Shown here piece by piece: positions 15,874 to 23,061 of a stretch of DNA of 35,265 nucleotides; within the stretch, counting starts at the first letter, position 1; each line of letters starts with the position of its first letter. A program made the position numbers and the translations under genes. The notes beneath the pieces are model-generated. The model saw nothing but the letters and a program-made list of their open reading frames with translations, was not told where the DNA came from and made no database searches. This DNA comes from Tannerellaceae bacterium (GTDB taxonomy: Bacteria; Bacteroidota; Bacteroidia; Bacteroidales; Tannerellaceae), in assembly GCA_031288615.1 (NCBI GenBank), contig JAITRC010000014.1, positions 1 to 35,265 on the forward strand, given 5' to 3'.

Positions 15874-17478
15874 CTACCAGCCTGCGTTTTGCTGAGTGGC
15901 AAGCGTGGGGTTACGCACGATGTCATCCACAGGTATTGGCCACAAGAATCGCTTGTCCGTATACGGTATGAACGCCCTGCTGCTGGTGAACCACTCCTCT
16001 TGCAAGGGTGCACCGACACCGAAAGCTCCTTTATTCTTTGCATTCTTATACTCAATCTTGGCAGGGATCCCTCCCGATGGAGAAAGGTCATCATTCGCCA
16101 ACCTATGGATATCTTCCCATCGACGGCCTTCCCCGTGAAACTCTATCCGGCGTTCCCAAAGGATTGCATCCAGCCATTCCTGATCGGTAGAGAAGGATGA
16201 TCCCGTATACGCCTGCGTTCCGGGATCGGACAGTGAACGGTTGCGCACCGCATTCAGCAACTCAAGAGACAGTGCTTTGTCTCCTGTCCGAAGGGCGGCT
16301 TCTGCATAATTCAGCAAGACTTCCGCGTAACGGATGATGGGTGCATAGTCGGCGCGCGTCAGCGCCTCTTTATACTTGTCGCAAAAATAGTACTGATCCG
16401 ATTCACTGTAGTACAGCAGGCCGCGACGCTTATCGTCCTCAAGCCAGTACGGGCTGTTGTACACCGTCGGTGACGACGTGACTATAGCACGACCTCCCTC
16501 ACGGGCAGACATCATCGCTGCCATGGCACCGTTGACACTACCTTCATCATCAGAACTGTTTTCAATCGAGAAGATAGATTCAGTGTTATTTAGGTAGGAG
16601 GTAAATGGTATGTCAGGCGTGGCGGCCAACTGATAACCTCCGACGGGGGAAACGAAAGGTGCTTCTCCCGGTGCCAATTTACCCGCTTCTTCTATCACTT
16701 TTTCCCAGTTCCGCTGATGGAGGTACACCCGTGTCTTCAGGGCTATCACACTCCCTTTGGAGACCCGAGTGATCCCGTTGACATCGTGCAGGCCATCACT
16801 CCCGAACAGACCCTCTGCCTCATCAAGGTCCTTGAGTATCTGTGCATAGGTCTCCGATACCGTAGAACGACCTACCTGTAGCGCAGACTTAATCTCGTCA
16901 GGGGTATTGATGGCCGTGATGTAGAGCGGCAACCCGTAATCATTGTTCCCCGGTACATTGACCGGTAGCGTGAAATGTACCGTCAACCCATGGTACGTGA
17001 GTGCGCGCAGAAAAAGCAACTCCCCTTTGTAGGCATCGCCTTCTTCCTGACTCAGTACACCTTCAGACGTCGCGGTTTCAATTCCCCGGATGACGGTATT
17101 CACACGGTTGATACATTCGAACGAGGTTTCCCAGTAATACTGGTTGTTGGACGTCGATGTGTTGTAGGTGGCCGAGTAGGTGATGTCGTAGAAGATAGCG
17201 GTTAGGTTCATATCTTCCCCACGCATCTCCCCCTGTAGGATAGACGATGCTCCAAATGGATAGCCCCGCGAGTATGAACCGTTGTAACGCCCGCACTGCG
17301 CCGCATCATACGCCCCTACCACGGACAGTTCGCAGTGTTCTGGGGTATCGAATGCCGTCAGTTCGGAAAATTTATCCACCGGCGCAAGATCTAACACCTC
17401 TCCTTCACAACCCGGCAACAACACCACACACACGATCGCCGACAACAGGAATAGGTACTTCATTATTTGATTCCTCAT
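15874..17478 (-). CDS. SusD/RagB family nutrient-binding outer-membrane lipoprotein
   Basis: Surface lipoprotein (534 aa) that forms the lid over its partner SusC and captures the ligand. The signal peptide and lipobox are MKYLFLLSAIVCVVLLPGC (Met at residue 6, 17463, is the better start). The SusD signature follows: FSELTAFDTPEHCELSVVGAYDA, helical TPR-like repeats such as GELLFLRALTYHGL and KGSVIALKTRVYLHQRNWEKV, and the C-terminal block PIIRYAEVLLNYAEAAL, AILWERRIEFHGEGRRWEDIHR, ending LWPIPVDDIVRNP. It lies 26 bp downstream of susC, in the standard order. The substrate is not evident: no glycan-cleaving enzyme or regulator gene adjoins the pair. Its expression presumably depends on the invertible segment upstream of SusC. 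Confidence 0.95.
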   Translation of the reverse strand: MRNQIMKYLFLLSAIVCVVLLPGCEGEVLDLAPVDKFSELTAFDTPEHCELSVVGAYDAAQCGRYNGSYSRGYPFGASSILQGEMRGEDMNLTAIFYDITYSATYNTSTSNNQYYWETSFECINRVNTVIRGIETATSEGVLSQEEGDAYKGELLFLRALTYHGLTVHFTLPVNVPGNNDYGLPLYITAINTPDEIKSALQVGRSTVSETYAQILKDLDEAEGLFGSDGLHDVNGITRVSKGSVIALKTRVYLHQRNWEKVIEEAGKLAPGEAPFVSPVGGYQLAATPDIPFTSYLNNTESIFSIENSSDDEGSVNGAMAAMMSAREGGRAIVTSSPTVYNSPYWLEDDKRRGLLYYSESDQYYFCDKYKEALTRADYAPIIRYAEVLLNYAEAALRTGDKALSLELLNAVRNRSLSDPGTQAYTGSSFSTDQEWLDAILWERRIEFHGEGRRWEDIHRLANDDLSPSGGIPAKIEYKNAKNKGAFGVGAPLQEEWFTSSRAFIPYTDKRFLWPIPVDDIVRNPTLATQQNAGW

Positions 17479-17504
17479 AATTGTAGTCTTTAATTGTTTA
17501 GTCT

Positions 17505-20441
17505 TTAGAAGCTGATATTTGCACCCACCGTGATTGTCCGCTGTTGGGGCATCCCATCAAAGTCCGCCCCACGACGCGTCGAGGTCTCCGGGTCTAATCC
17601 TGTGTACTTCGTCACCGTAAAGACGTTTTGAGCCTGTACGTACACCCGGAGCTTGCTAATGTCCACCTTCGACAGCAACCACTTCGGTACCGTGTACCCT
17701 ATCGACACATTCGCAAGCTTCAGAAATGCGCCGTCTTCCACAAAGTGCGAATCCGTCAATCCGTCGTTGAACAGCGCAACGTCATCCCCATACCCGATAC
17801 GAGGCGTCTGACCATCCCCCGGATTCTCCTTACTCTGCCAACGTCCCAATACCTCCTTGCCGTTATTGCTGAAGTCCATGTTCAGCAGCGACGACTGACG
17901 CGTCACGTTCATGATCTTGTTCCCCCCAGAAAAACGGAAGAACACATTCACGTCTATCCCCTTGTACGTCACCGTATTGTTGAATCCTCCGTACCACGTC
18001 GGCAACGATGAGCCTAACACCTTTCGGTCCTCCGTAGCCGACAGCGATGACAACTTCGATACATCCTCCGGATTCTCCGGATCATACTCCGCATAATCAT
18101 ACTCCCCGAACGTATCGAACTGAACCAACGACCCGTCAGACTTACGCCATATCGGGTTCCCGTTCACCGGATTCACCCCGTAATAATCAAACCCGTATAT
18201 CGCATGGATCGATTCTCCCTCGCGCACAATCGTATAGTCCTCAATGATATCCTCCCCATTCACCAGCGACAACACCTTGTTCCTGATCAATGAAAAATTC
18301 AAGTCTGACTGCCACGTCACTGCGCCCGCTACCGGTGTCCCCGAAACATTAAATTCAAGACCCCAGTTGTGCACCTTCCCTACATTGTCGTAGTACCGGT
18401 TGTACGGAATACCCAGCGTCGGTGCCGTCGGCACCGCCATCACCAAGTCTTTGGTATTCTTTTGGAAGTATGCGAACTCAAATCCCAAGCGGCCCCCGAA
18501 CAACGACCCGTCTACACCAAGGTCAAGCGTCTCCGTGCTTTCCCACTTCAGCTTGTTGTTCCCCATATTGCTCCACGCTATGCCGGTCTCATACCCGTAA
18601 CGCTTCGCCGAATACGTTCCCAGATACGGAAAGTTCGAGCCGCTCACATCTCCGCTCACATCCGCATCCCGCAAGTCCGAGTTCCCGATCGTCGCATAGC
18701 TTGCACGAAGACGTAGGTCGCTGAACCACGATGACAATCCCGCATCCTCCCAGAATGACTCCCGAGATACCCGCCACGCTACAGACCCTCCGTAAAACGC
18801 GCCCCAACGTGTATCCTTCGGCAAACGAGACAAACCGTCCCACCGGTAGGATGCACCCACGTAATACTTGCTGTCGTAGTTATAGTTCCCCCGCAATAGG
18901 TACGAAGCCAGCCCGTTCGACGTCTTGCCGCCACCTACCCACTTATCCCCGAAACTCCCCGAGATGATGTGTTCCGTGAAGAACGCGTCCGACAGCTGCT
19001 TCACTTCCGCTGTCACCCATTCATAGTCCGTGTACGTATATTCCTGCACTCCCGTCAATCCCACGCTGTGCTTATCATTGAACACCCGGCTGAAATTCAG
19101 TACGTTCTGCCAGTTCCATGTGTAATACGTCGTATTCACCTCATCCAATAGGCCCCCGTAACCGTAACCGTCTCCCGATTCGCTGTCCCACACCATATAG
19201 TCATTCAGCCCCGTCCAGTCCATGCCCCCCTGGCTACGTAGCGTCAGACCTTCCAAAAACTTCACCTCCCCAAATCCGCTACTGATAATCCGCGTCGAAC
19301 GAGAACGGTTCACGTTGTTATCCGTCGCCCAAACGATGTTCTGTATACCATTATCTATATACGTCTGGTTAGAACCTCTGCCCAGTGCCTTCCGGTTAGT
19401 CGCATCAATGTTGTACCCCGTCTTATCCGCTGCATTGAACACCGCTACGTTTGGCAACATCCGCACCCCTGCAAATCCCACGCTCCCCAGCGAGTTCTCT
19501 TCATTCATCACCCCATGCAACGTCGTCCGCGACGCTTGGGCATTGATCCCTACCTCCAGCCACTTGTTCGCCTTCTGCGTCAGGTTCGCCTTCACCGTGT
19601 AACGCTCCTGACTACTCCCCCGTACAATCCCCTCCATATCCGTATATCCCAGCGAAGCATAGTACTGACCCTTGTCCGTGCCCCCGGATGCTCCTACCGT
19701 ATGGCTCTGCTGAGAGGCACGCTGGAACAGATAATCGTTCCAATTCGTCTCCGTGCCGTCGTACACCGCCCAGCCTGCTTCTCCCCAATTCTCAACCTTC
19801 TCATTCGCAATCTCCACGAACTCCTTGGCGTTCAGTAGATCATGCAGGTTCGACGCCGTTGACGACCCGAAAAATCCGTCATACGTCACCTTCGCCGAGC
19901 CTTTAGACCCTTGCTTGGTCGTAATCAGCACCACCCCATTCGCTGCCCGAGAACCGTACACCGCCGTCGCTGCTCCGTCTTTCAGTATCTCTATCGACTG
20001 GATGTCGTTCCCGTTGATGTCGCTCATTGGGTTGTAACGCCCGTACAGCTGTTGCTTTTGACCCGACGTCACCGGCACCCCGTCTATAATCACCAGCGGA
20101 TCTCCGCTCGATGAAATCGTACTCGCCCCACGTATCGTGAATTTCGGCGATACGCCCACCATACCGCTTGAGGTCGTCACCTGTACTCCCGCCGCTCGAC
20201 CCGCCAGCTGGCTCTCGAACGATGGGGCTGACAACGTCCCTATCTCCTCACCACCTATCCGTGCAATGGAGCTTGTGACATCCTTTTTTCGCTGTGTGCC
20301 ATAACCTACTACGATGACCTCGTCCAGGACACGCGCATCCAACTGCAGCACTACATTCAGCACCCCCTGCACTGACACCTCCTGCGAGGACATCCCCACA
20401 TACGAAATCACCATAGTTCTCGCAGAACTTGGTACTTCCAA
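17505..20441 (-). CDS. SusC/RagA TonB-linked outer-membrane protein, body only (start supplied by an invertible segment)
   Basis: 978 codons are open from the inverted repeat to the stop. It encodes the end of a carboxypeptidase-regulatory-like domain (LEVPSSARTMVISYVGMSSQE), the plug (LDEVIVVGYGTQRKKDVTSS, GIQVTTSS-like region, VLITTKQGSKG) and the 22-strand barrel ending TITVGANISF. It would import a ligand with SusD, powered by ExbB/ExbD/TonB. The gene has no real start here: the leftmost possible codon is a TTG inside the repeat and there is no signal peptide. The missing N-terminus is on the opposite strand at 20499-20681, and its frame joins this one exactly through the 29-bp repeat, giving about 1039 aa, normal for SusC. 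I therefore read this as a phase-OFF state, not a pseudogene. Confidence 0.93.
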   Translation of the reverse strand: MEVPSSARTMVISYVGMSSQEVSVQGVLNVVLQLDARVLDEVIVVGYGTQRKKDVTSSIARIGGEEIGTLSAPSFESQLAGRAAGVQVTTSSGMVGVSPKFTIRGASTISSSGDPLVIIDGVPVTSGQKQQLYGRYNPMSDINGNDIQSIEILKDGAATAVYGSRAANGVVLITTKQGSKGSAKVTYDGFFGSSTASNLHDLLNAKEFVEIANEKVENWGEAGWAVYDGTETNWNDYLFQRASQQSHTVGASGGTDKGQYYASLGYTDMEGIVRGSSQERYTVKANLTQKANKWLEVGINAQASRTTLHGVMNEENSLGSVGFAGVRMLPNVAVFNAADKTGYNIDATNRKALGRGSNQTYIDNGIQNIVWATDNNVNRSRSTRIISSGFGEVKFLEGLTLRSQGGMDWTGLNDYMVWDSESGDGYGYGGLLDEVNTTYYTWNWQNVLNFSRVFNDKHSVGLTGVQEYTYTDYEWVTAEVKQLSDAFFTEHIISGSFGDKWVGGGKTSNGLASYLLRGNYNYDSKYYVGASYRWDGLSRLPKDTRWGAFYGGSVAWRVSRESFWEDAGLSSWFSDLRLRASYATIGNSDLRDADVSGDVSGSNFPYLGTYSAKRYGYETGIAWSNMGNNKLKWESTETLDLGVDGSLFGGRLGFEFAYFQKNTKDLVMAVPTAPTLGIPYNRYYDNVGKVHNWGLEFNVSGTPVAGAVTWQSDLNFSLIRNKVLSLVNGEDIIEDYTIVREGESIHAIYGFDYYGVNPVNGNPIWRKSDGSLVQFDTFGEYDYAEYDPENPEDVSKLSSLSATEDRKVLGSSLPTWYGGFNNTVTYKGIDVNVFFRFSGGNKIMNVTRQSSLLNMDFSNNGKEVLGRWQSKENPGDGQTPRIGYGDDVALFNDGLTDSHFVEDGAFLKLANVSIGYTVPKWLLSKVDISKLRVYVQAQNVFTVTKYTGLDPETSTRRGADFDGMPQQRTITVGANISF

Positions 20442-20443
20442 TT
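20415..20443 (-). repeat. Left inverted repeat (IRL) of the SusC invertible segment
   Basis: 29 bp, perfectly complementary to 20680-20708. The outer 15 bp (20415-20429) are themselves a palindrome, AGTTCT-CGC-AGAACT, a likely recombinase core. It lies in the coding sequence for LEVPSSART. The matching stops at both ends (20414 and 20444 differ). Confidence 0.95.
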
Positions 20444-20455
20444 GAGAAAAACTAC

Positions 20456-20463
20456 TACATTTG
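20456..20463 (+). promoter_or_regulatory. Promoter -7 element inside the invertible segment
   Basis: TACATTTG matches TAnnTTTG and predicts a start near 20470, about 29 nt before the ATG at 20499. A TTG at 20429-20431, inside the left repeat, could serve as a distant -33 element (24-bp spacing, longer than usual). Confidence 0.65.
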
Positions 20464-20498
20464 TCCCTTGATTCTTGGATTAACTAACAAATAAAGAC

Positions 20499-20711
20499 AT
20501 GAAAAAAGTAGTATTCGTGTGGTTATGCTTGATACTGAGCGTAGCTGTTACGGTTGCTCAGAAAACACGGGTGACAGGGACAGTCCTGTCGGGTGAAGAT
20601 GGGGAGCCGGTGATTGGTGCCTCAGTAGTGGTCAAGGGTACGACACTGGGAACCGTAACGAATGTGGACGGAAAGTTCGAATTGGAAGTACCAAGTTCTG
20701 CGAGAACTTAG
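20499..20711 (+). CDS. Detached SusC N-terminus (signal peptide and start of regulatory-like domain)
   Basis: 70 codons as it stands. Residues 1-20 (MKKVVFVWLCLILSVAVTVA) form a clear signal peptide. Residues ~23-61 are the start of the carboxypeptidase-regulatory-like domain (RVTGTVLSGEDGEPVIGASVVVKG, then TNVDGKFE). The last nine codons, LEVPSSART, are the right inverted repeat, and a TAG follows at once (20709-20711). In this orientation only a short exported fragment could be made. After inversion the same 61 codons would lead into the SusC body. The first nine shared residues are identical in both frames, which proves the join. Confidence 0.93.
   Translation: MKKVVFVWLCLILSVAVTVAQKTRVTGTVLSGEDGEPVIGASVVVKGTTLGTVTNVDGKFELEVPSSART
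20680..20708 (+). repeat. Right inverted repeat (IRR) of the SusC invertible segment
   Basis: 29 bp, perfect inverted copy of 20415-20443, with the AGTTCT-GCG-AGAACT palindrome at its outer end (20694-20708). Confidence 0.95.
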
Positions 20712-20722
20712 GTAATCCCCTT

Positions 20723-20735
20723 CCCCCCCCCCCCC
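20723..20735 (+). repeat. C13 homopolymer tract beside the invertible segment
   Basis: Thirteen consecutive C, preceded by CCCCTT and followed by TCCCCTCC, 14 bp outside the right repeat. It does not interrupt a recognisable gene. Confidence 0.85.
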
Positions 20736-20875
20736 TCCCCTCCGTTACTACTTCCAATCTACTTCTCTGACATAAATGCACCGTTACGGTGCCGTCGTGA
20801 ATTTTCACCCCTCCCTCCCCTCTACCTTCGCCCGCGAACTCGTCAAACTTGAGCTTGCTAAATTTAAACCCCTTA

Positions 20876-20900
20876 ACAAATCTGTTAATTTGTGCAACTC
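20876..20900 (+). repeat. Palindromic upstream element, copy 1
   Basis: 25 bp containing ACAAAT-CTGTTA-ATTTGT then GCAACTC. One base differs from the two copies at 34327-34352 and 34478-34503. It ends 22 bp before the TACCTTTG of the lipoprotein gene, the same position (23 bp) as copy 2 before the calcium-ATPase promoter, which suggests an operator or upstream activating site. Confidence 0.75.
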
Positions 20901-20953
20901 CATTTCTCCCAACAATTATACCTACCTTTGCGCCGCAATCAATTTATGCAAAC

Positions 20954-21769
20954 ATGAAACCTCTGCATTCAGGCCTCGCCTTAGCGCTCTTCGCGGCATG
21001 CTTCGCCTGCGCCAACGACGGCCTTAAGAATAACCGTATCGCCTTCGACGACATCCGACTCCACGAAACTTACCACCTCCTCCAAGACTCCGCCAACCCC
21101 GCCTGCCTCATTGAGCACGCCTTTATCTTCCCCATCACCTGGCCCGACACCGCACGCCTGGCCGACATCCAAAACTTCTTCGTCACCGCCTTCTACGGAA
21201 TGAATTACGATGGCTTTTCACCTCATGATGCCTCCCTGCACTACCTCAACGCCTACCTCGACAAGTACCGCCAGCTCGAAGCCGATTTTATTGATGACAA
21301 GGAAATCGCCGAAGAACTCCCCCTACAGGCTTGGTTCTCTTATTTCGAGTACCGCCGCGATTCCATCCTTTATAATCAGAACAACCTCCTCTCTTTTGCC
21401 GTCTATATGTCTTCTTATGCCGGGGGTGCACACGGCTATGCCACCACTTCTTTCTACTCCCTCTCTCTCAACTCTTCCGAACATATCACCGAATTCAATC
21501 TCTTTGTCAAGGGTTACGAATATGAAATGGCCGACTTGATCATCAAAGAGCTTTGCCTTCAGTACGGTGTCGACGACCCCTTACGCTTAGAAGAATTGGG
21601 CTTCTTCAATGTCAAGGAGATTTTCCCCAACGGTAATTTCTTCCTCAATGACTCCGGCATCACTTATGCCTTCAATGCCTACGAAATTGCCGCTTACGTA
21701 CTCGGCACCATCGAAGTCCATATCCCCTACGCCGACTTCAATCACCTCCTCCTCCCAAACTCCTTTTGA
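20954..21769 (+). CDS. DUF3298/RsiV-like lipoprotein
   Basis: 271 aa from the ATG at 20954, which follows the promoter by about 17 nt; the longer open frame starting at 20849 would begin upstream of the promoter. The signal peptide MKPLHSGLALALFAACFAC has a lipobox. The C-terminal part shows the DUF3298 pattern YMSSYAGGAHGYATTSFYSLSLNSSEHITEFNLF and ends with YEIAAYVLGTIEVHIPYADF, matching RsiV/DUF3298 periplasmic domains. Related domains in Firmicutes bind lysozyme; no function is established for the Bacteroidetes lipoproteins. It heads the operon with rsmG, the metallo-hydrolase gene and porQ. Confidence 0.82.
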   Translation: MKPLHSGLALALFAACFACANDGLKNNRIAFDDIRLHETYHLLQDSANPACLIEHAFIFPITWPDTARLADIQNFFVTAFYGMNYDGFSPHDASLHYLNAYLDKYRQLEADFIDDKEIAEELPLQAWFSYFEYRRDSILYNQNNLLSFAVYMSSYAGGAHGYATTSFYSLSLNSSEHITEFNLFVKGYEYEMADLIIKELCLQYGVDDPLRLEELGFFNVKEIFPNGNFFLNDSGITYAFNAYEIAAYVLGTIEVHIPYADFNHLLLPNSF

Positions 21770-21774
21770 CACAC

Positions 21775-22425
21775 ATGGAACTTATCCTCTCTCTCTTCCC
21801 TGCTCTTGATCTCCGGCAGCGCACTTGCTTAGCCGAGCTCCAAAATCTTTACCTCTTCTGGAATGCCCGTATCAATGTCATCTCTCGCAAGGATATTGAC
21901 AACCTTTACCTGCATCACGTCCTACATTCCCTCGGCATTGCCATGTTCTTGCGCTTCCGGCCCGGTTCCGCTGTCTTAGATGTTGGCACCGGCGGTGGCT
22001 TCCCCGGTATCCCTTTAGCCATCCTTTTCCCTGAGGTGCGCTTCCTCCTCATCGACGGTACACGTAAGAAGATCGACGTCTGCCGCGCCATCGTGCAGGC
22101 GCTCGGACTCACCAACGTCGTTTGCCGACAGCAGCGGGCGGAGCAGGAAACGGGGCTCTTTGATTTCGTGGTCAGTCGAGCCGCGCTGCCGCTCACCCTC
22201 CTAGCCTCCATTGTCAGAAAGAACATCCGCACCGAACAGTTCAATGCCTTGCCCAACGGACTCATCTGCCTCAAAGGCGGTGACTTGACCGATGAACTTC
22301 GCCCTTTTCATAAATTGGCGCTCGCCACCGACCTCTCCGACTACTTCCCTCACCCCTGGTTCCATGCAAAAAAAGTACTTTATCTGCCCCTTTCCGCTCA
22401 TAATAAATCTATCAAATCATGCTGA
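21775..22425 (+). CDS. rsmG: 16S rRNA (guanine527-N7)-methyltransferase RsmG
   Basis: Methylates G527 of 16S rRNA using S-adenosylmethionine, 216 aa. Motifs: NVISRKDIDNLYLHHVLHSL (residues ~34-53), the SAM-binding VLDVGTGGGFPGIPLAILFPE (~70-90), LIDGTRKKIDVC, and FVVSRAALPL. The ATG at 21775, 5 bp after the lipoprotein stop, starts the family-typical sequence; an in-frame TTG at 21766 overlaps that stop. The end overlaps the next gene by 7 bp. Confidence 0.95.
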   Translation: MELILSLFPALDLRQRTCLAELQNLYLFWNARINVISRKDIDNLYLHHVLHSLGIAMFLRFRPGSAVLDVGTGGGFPGIPLAILFPEVRFLLIDGTRKKIDVCRAIVQALGLTNVVCRQQRAEQETGLFDFVVSRAALPLTLLASIVRKNIRTEQFNALPNGLICLKGGDLTDELRPFHKLALATDLSDYFPHPWFHAKKVLYLPLSAHNKSIKSC

Positions 22426-23057
22426 CGGTAAAAATATTTACGGTGAACTTCTTTCATGAGAACACCTACATCCTTTATGACGACACCAAAAATGCCGTCG
22501 TCATCGATTGCGGTTGCTACACCTACGAGGAGGAAAAAGAGTTCTCCAACTTCGTCGACGAAATGGGCTTGAAGCTCCAGTACAACCTCTGCACTCACCT
22601 CCACCTTGACCATGTCTTGGGCAACGACTTCATCCTCAACACCTATGGGCTCTACCCTCACGCGCACCGCGCCGAAGTGGAGAAAGTACCCTCCCCTTCC
22701 GAGCAGGCGCGCACCCTCAATATCAATTTGCGTCCACTCGAAGTCAAGGTCGAGCCTGACCTCGTCGGCGGTTCCGAGATCACCTTCGGTGAAACCACCC
22801 TTCGATGTATCCTCGTCCCCGGACACTCTCCCGGCAGCTTAACCTTCTACAATGAACAGTACCGATACCTCGTCTCCGGTGACGCCCTCTTCTCCGGTGG
22901 CATCGGACGAACCGACCTCTGGGCTGGTAACGAAGAACTTCTCATTGCCGCCATCAAAAGCAAGCTCTTCTGCCTACCCGATGAAACCATTGTCTACCCC
23001 GGACACGGTACGCAGACCACCATCTTTGGCGAAAAAAACTACAATCCTTACCTTTAA
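22419..23057 (+). CDS. MBL-fold metallo-hydrolase (glyoxalase II-like)
   Basis: 212-aa metallo-beta-lactamase-fold hydrolase. The zinc-binding motif is THLHLDH (residues ~59-65), followed by PGHSPGSL, the VSGDALFSGGIGRTDL loop with the bridging Asp, and YPGHGTQT near the end, all as in the hydroxyacylglutathione-hydrolase branch. Such enzymes hydrolyse thioesters; the physiological substrate is not known for the Bacteroidetes members. It lies between rsmG (7-bp overlap) and porQ (4-bp gap). Confidence 0.93.
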   Translation: MLTVKIFTVNFFHENTYILYDDTKNAVVIDCGCYTYEEEKEFSNFVDEMGLKLQYNLCTHLHLDHVLGNDFILNTYGLYPHAHRAEVEKVPSPSEQARTLNINLRPLEVKVEPDLVGGSEITFGETTLRCILVPGHSPGSLTFYNEQYRYLVSGDALFSGGIGRTDLWAGNEELLIAAIKSKLFCLPDETIVYPGHGTQTTIFGEKNYNPYL

Positions 23058-23061
23058 CCTC

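Larger units (their letters stand above)
20415..20708. other. Invertible DNA segment: promoter plus SusC signal peptide (currently OFF)
   Basis: The 29-bp perfect inverted repeats bracket 236 bp (20444-20679) containing a TAnnTTTG promoter, a translation start, a signal peptide and the first part of the SusC regulatory domain. In this orientation the coding part faces right and stops one codon after the right repeat. Inversion would place it in frame with the SusC body at 17505-20441. The arrangement resembles the invertible SusC/RagA loci described in Bacteroides fragilis. No recombinase gene is in the window, so it must act in trans. Confidence 0.93.
20709..20953 (+). promoter_or_regulatory. 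Leader region upstream of the lipoprotein-rsmG-porQ operon
   Basis: This 245-bp stretch has no gene. It holds the C13 tract; a 10-bp partial copy of the inverted repeat (TACTTCCAAT, 20749-20758, also at the inner part of the left repeat); a small hairpin GCACCG-TTA-CGGTGC (20778-20792); one copy of the palindromic upstream element (20876-20900); and a TACCTTTG -7 element at 20923-20930 that predicts a start near 20937. Without a strong terminator, transcripts from the invertible promoter could read into the operon in the present orientation. Confidence 0.6.

Noticed and set aside
20439..20441. TTG at 20441 as the real SusC start
   Set aside because: It lies inside the inverted repeat with no signal peptide or promoter on that strand; it is just the edge of the open frame.
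17505..20711. SusC as a broken pseudogene with a lost start
   Set aside because: The missing N-terminus is present on the other strand, flanked by a perfect 29-bp inverted repeat, and joins in frame. A reversible switch explains everything seen.
22852..23061. Upstream extension of the porQ frame
   Set aside because: It lies inside the metallo-hydrolase gene in another frame; the ATG at 23062 begins a clean signal peptide 4 bp after the preceding stop.
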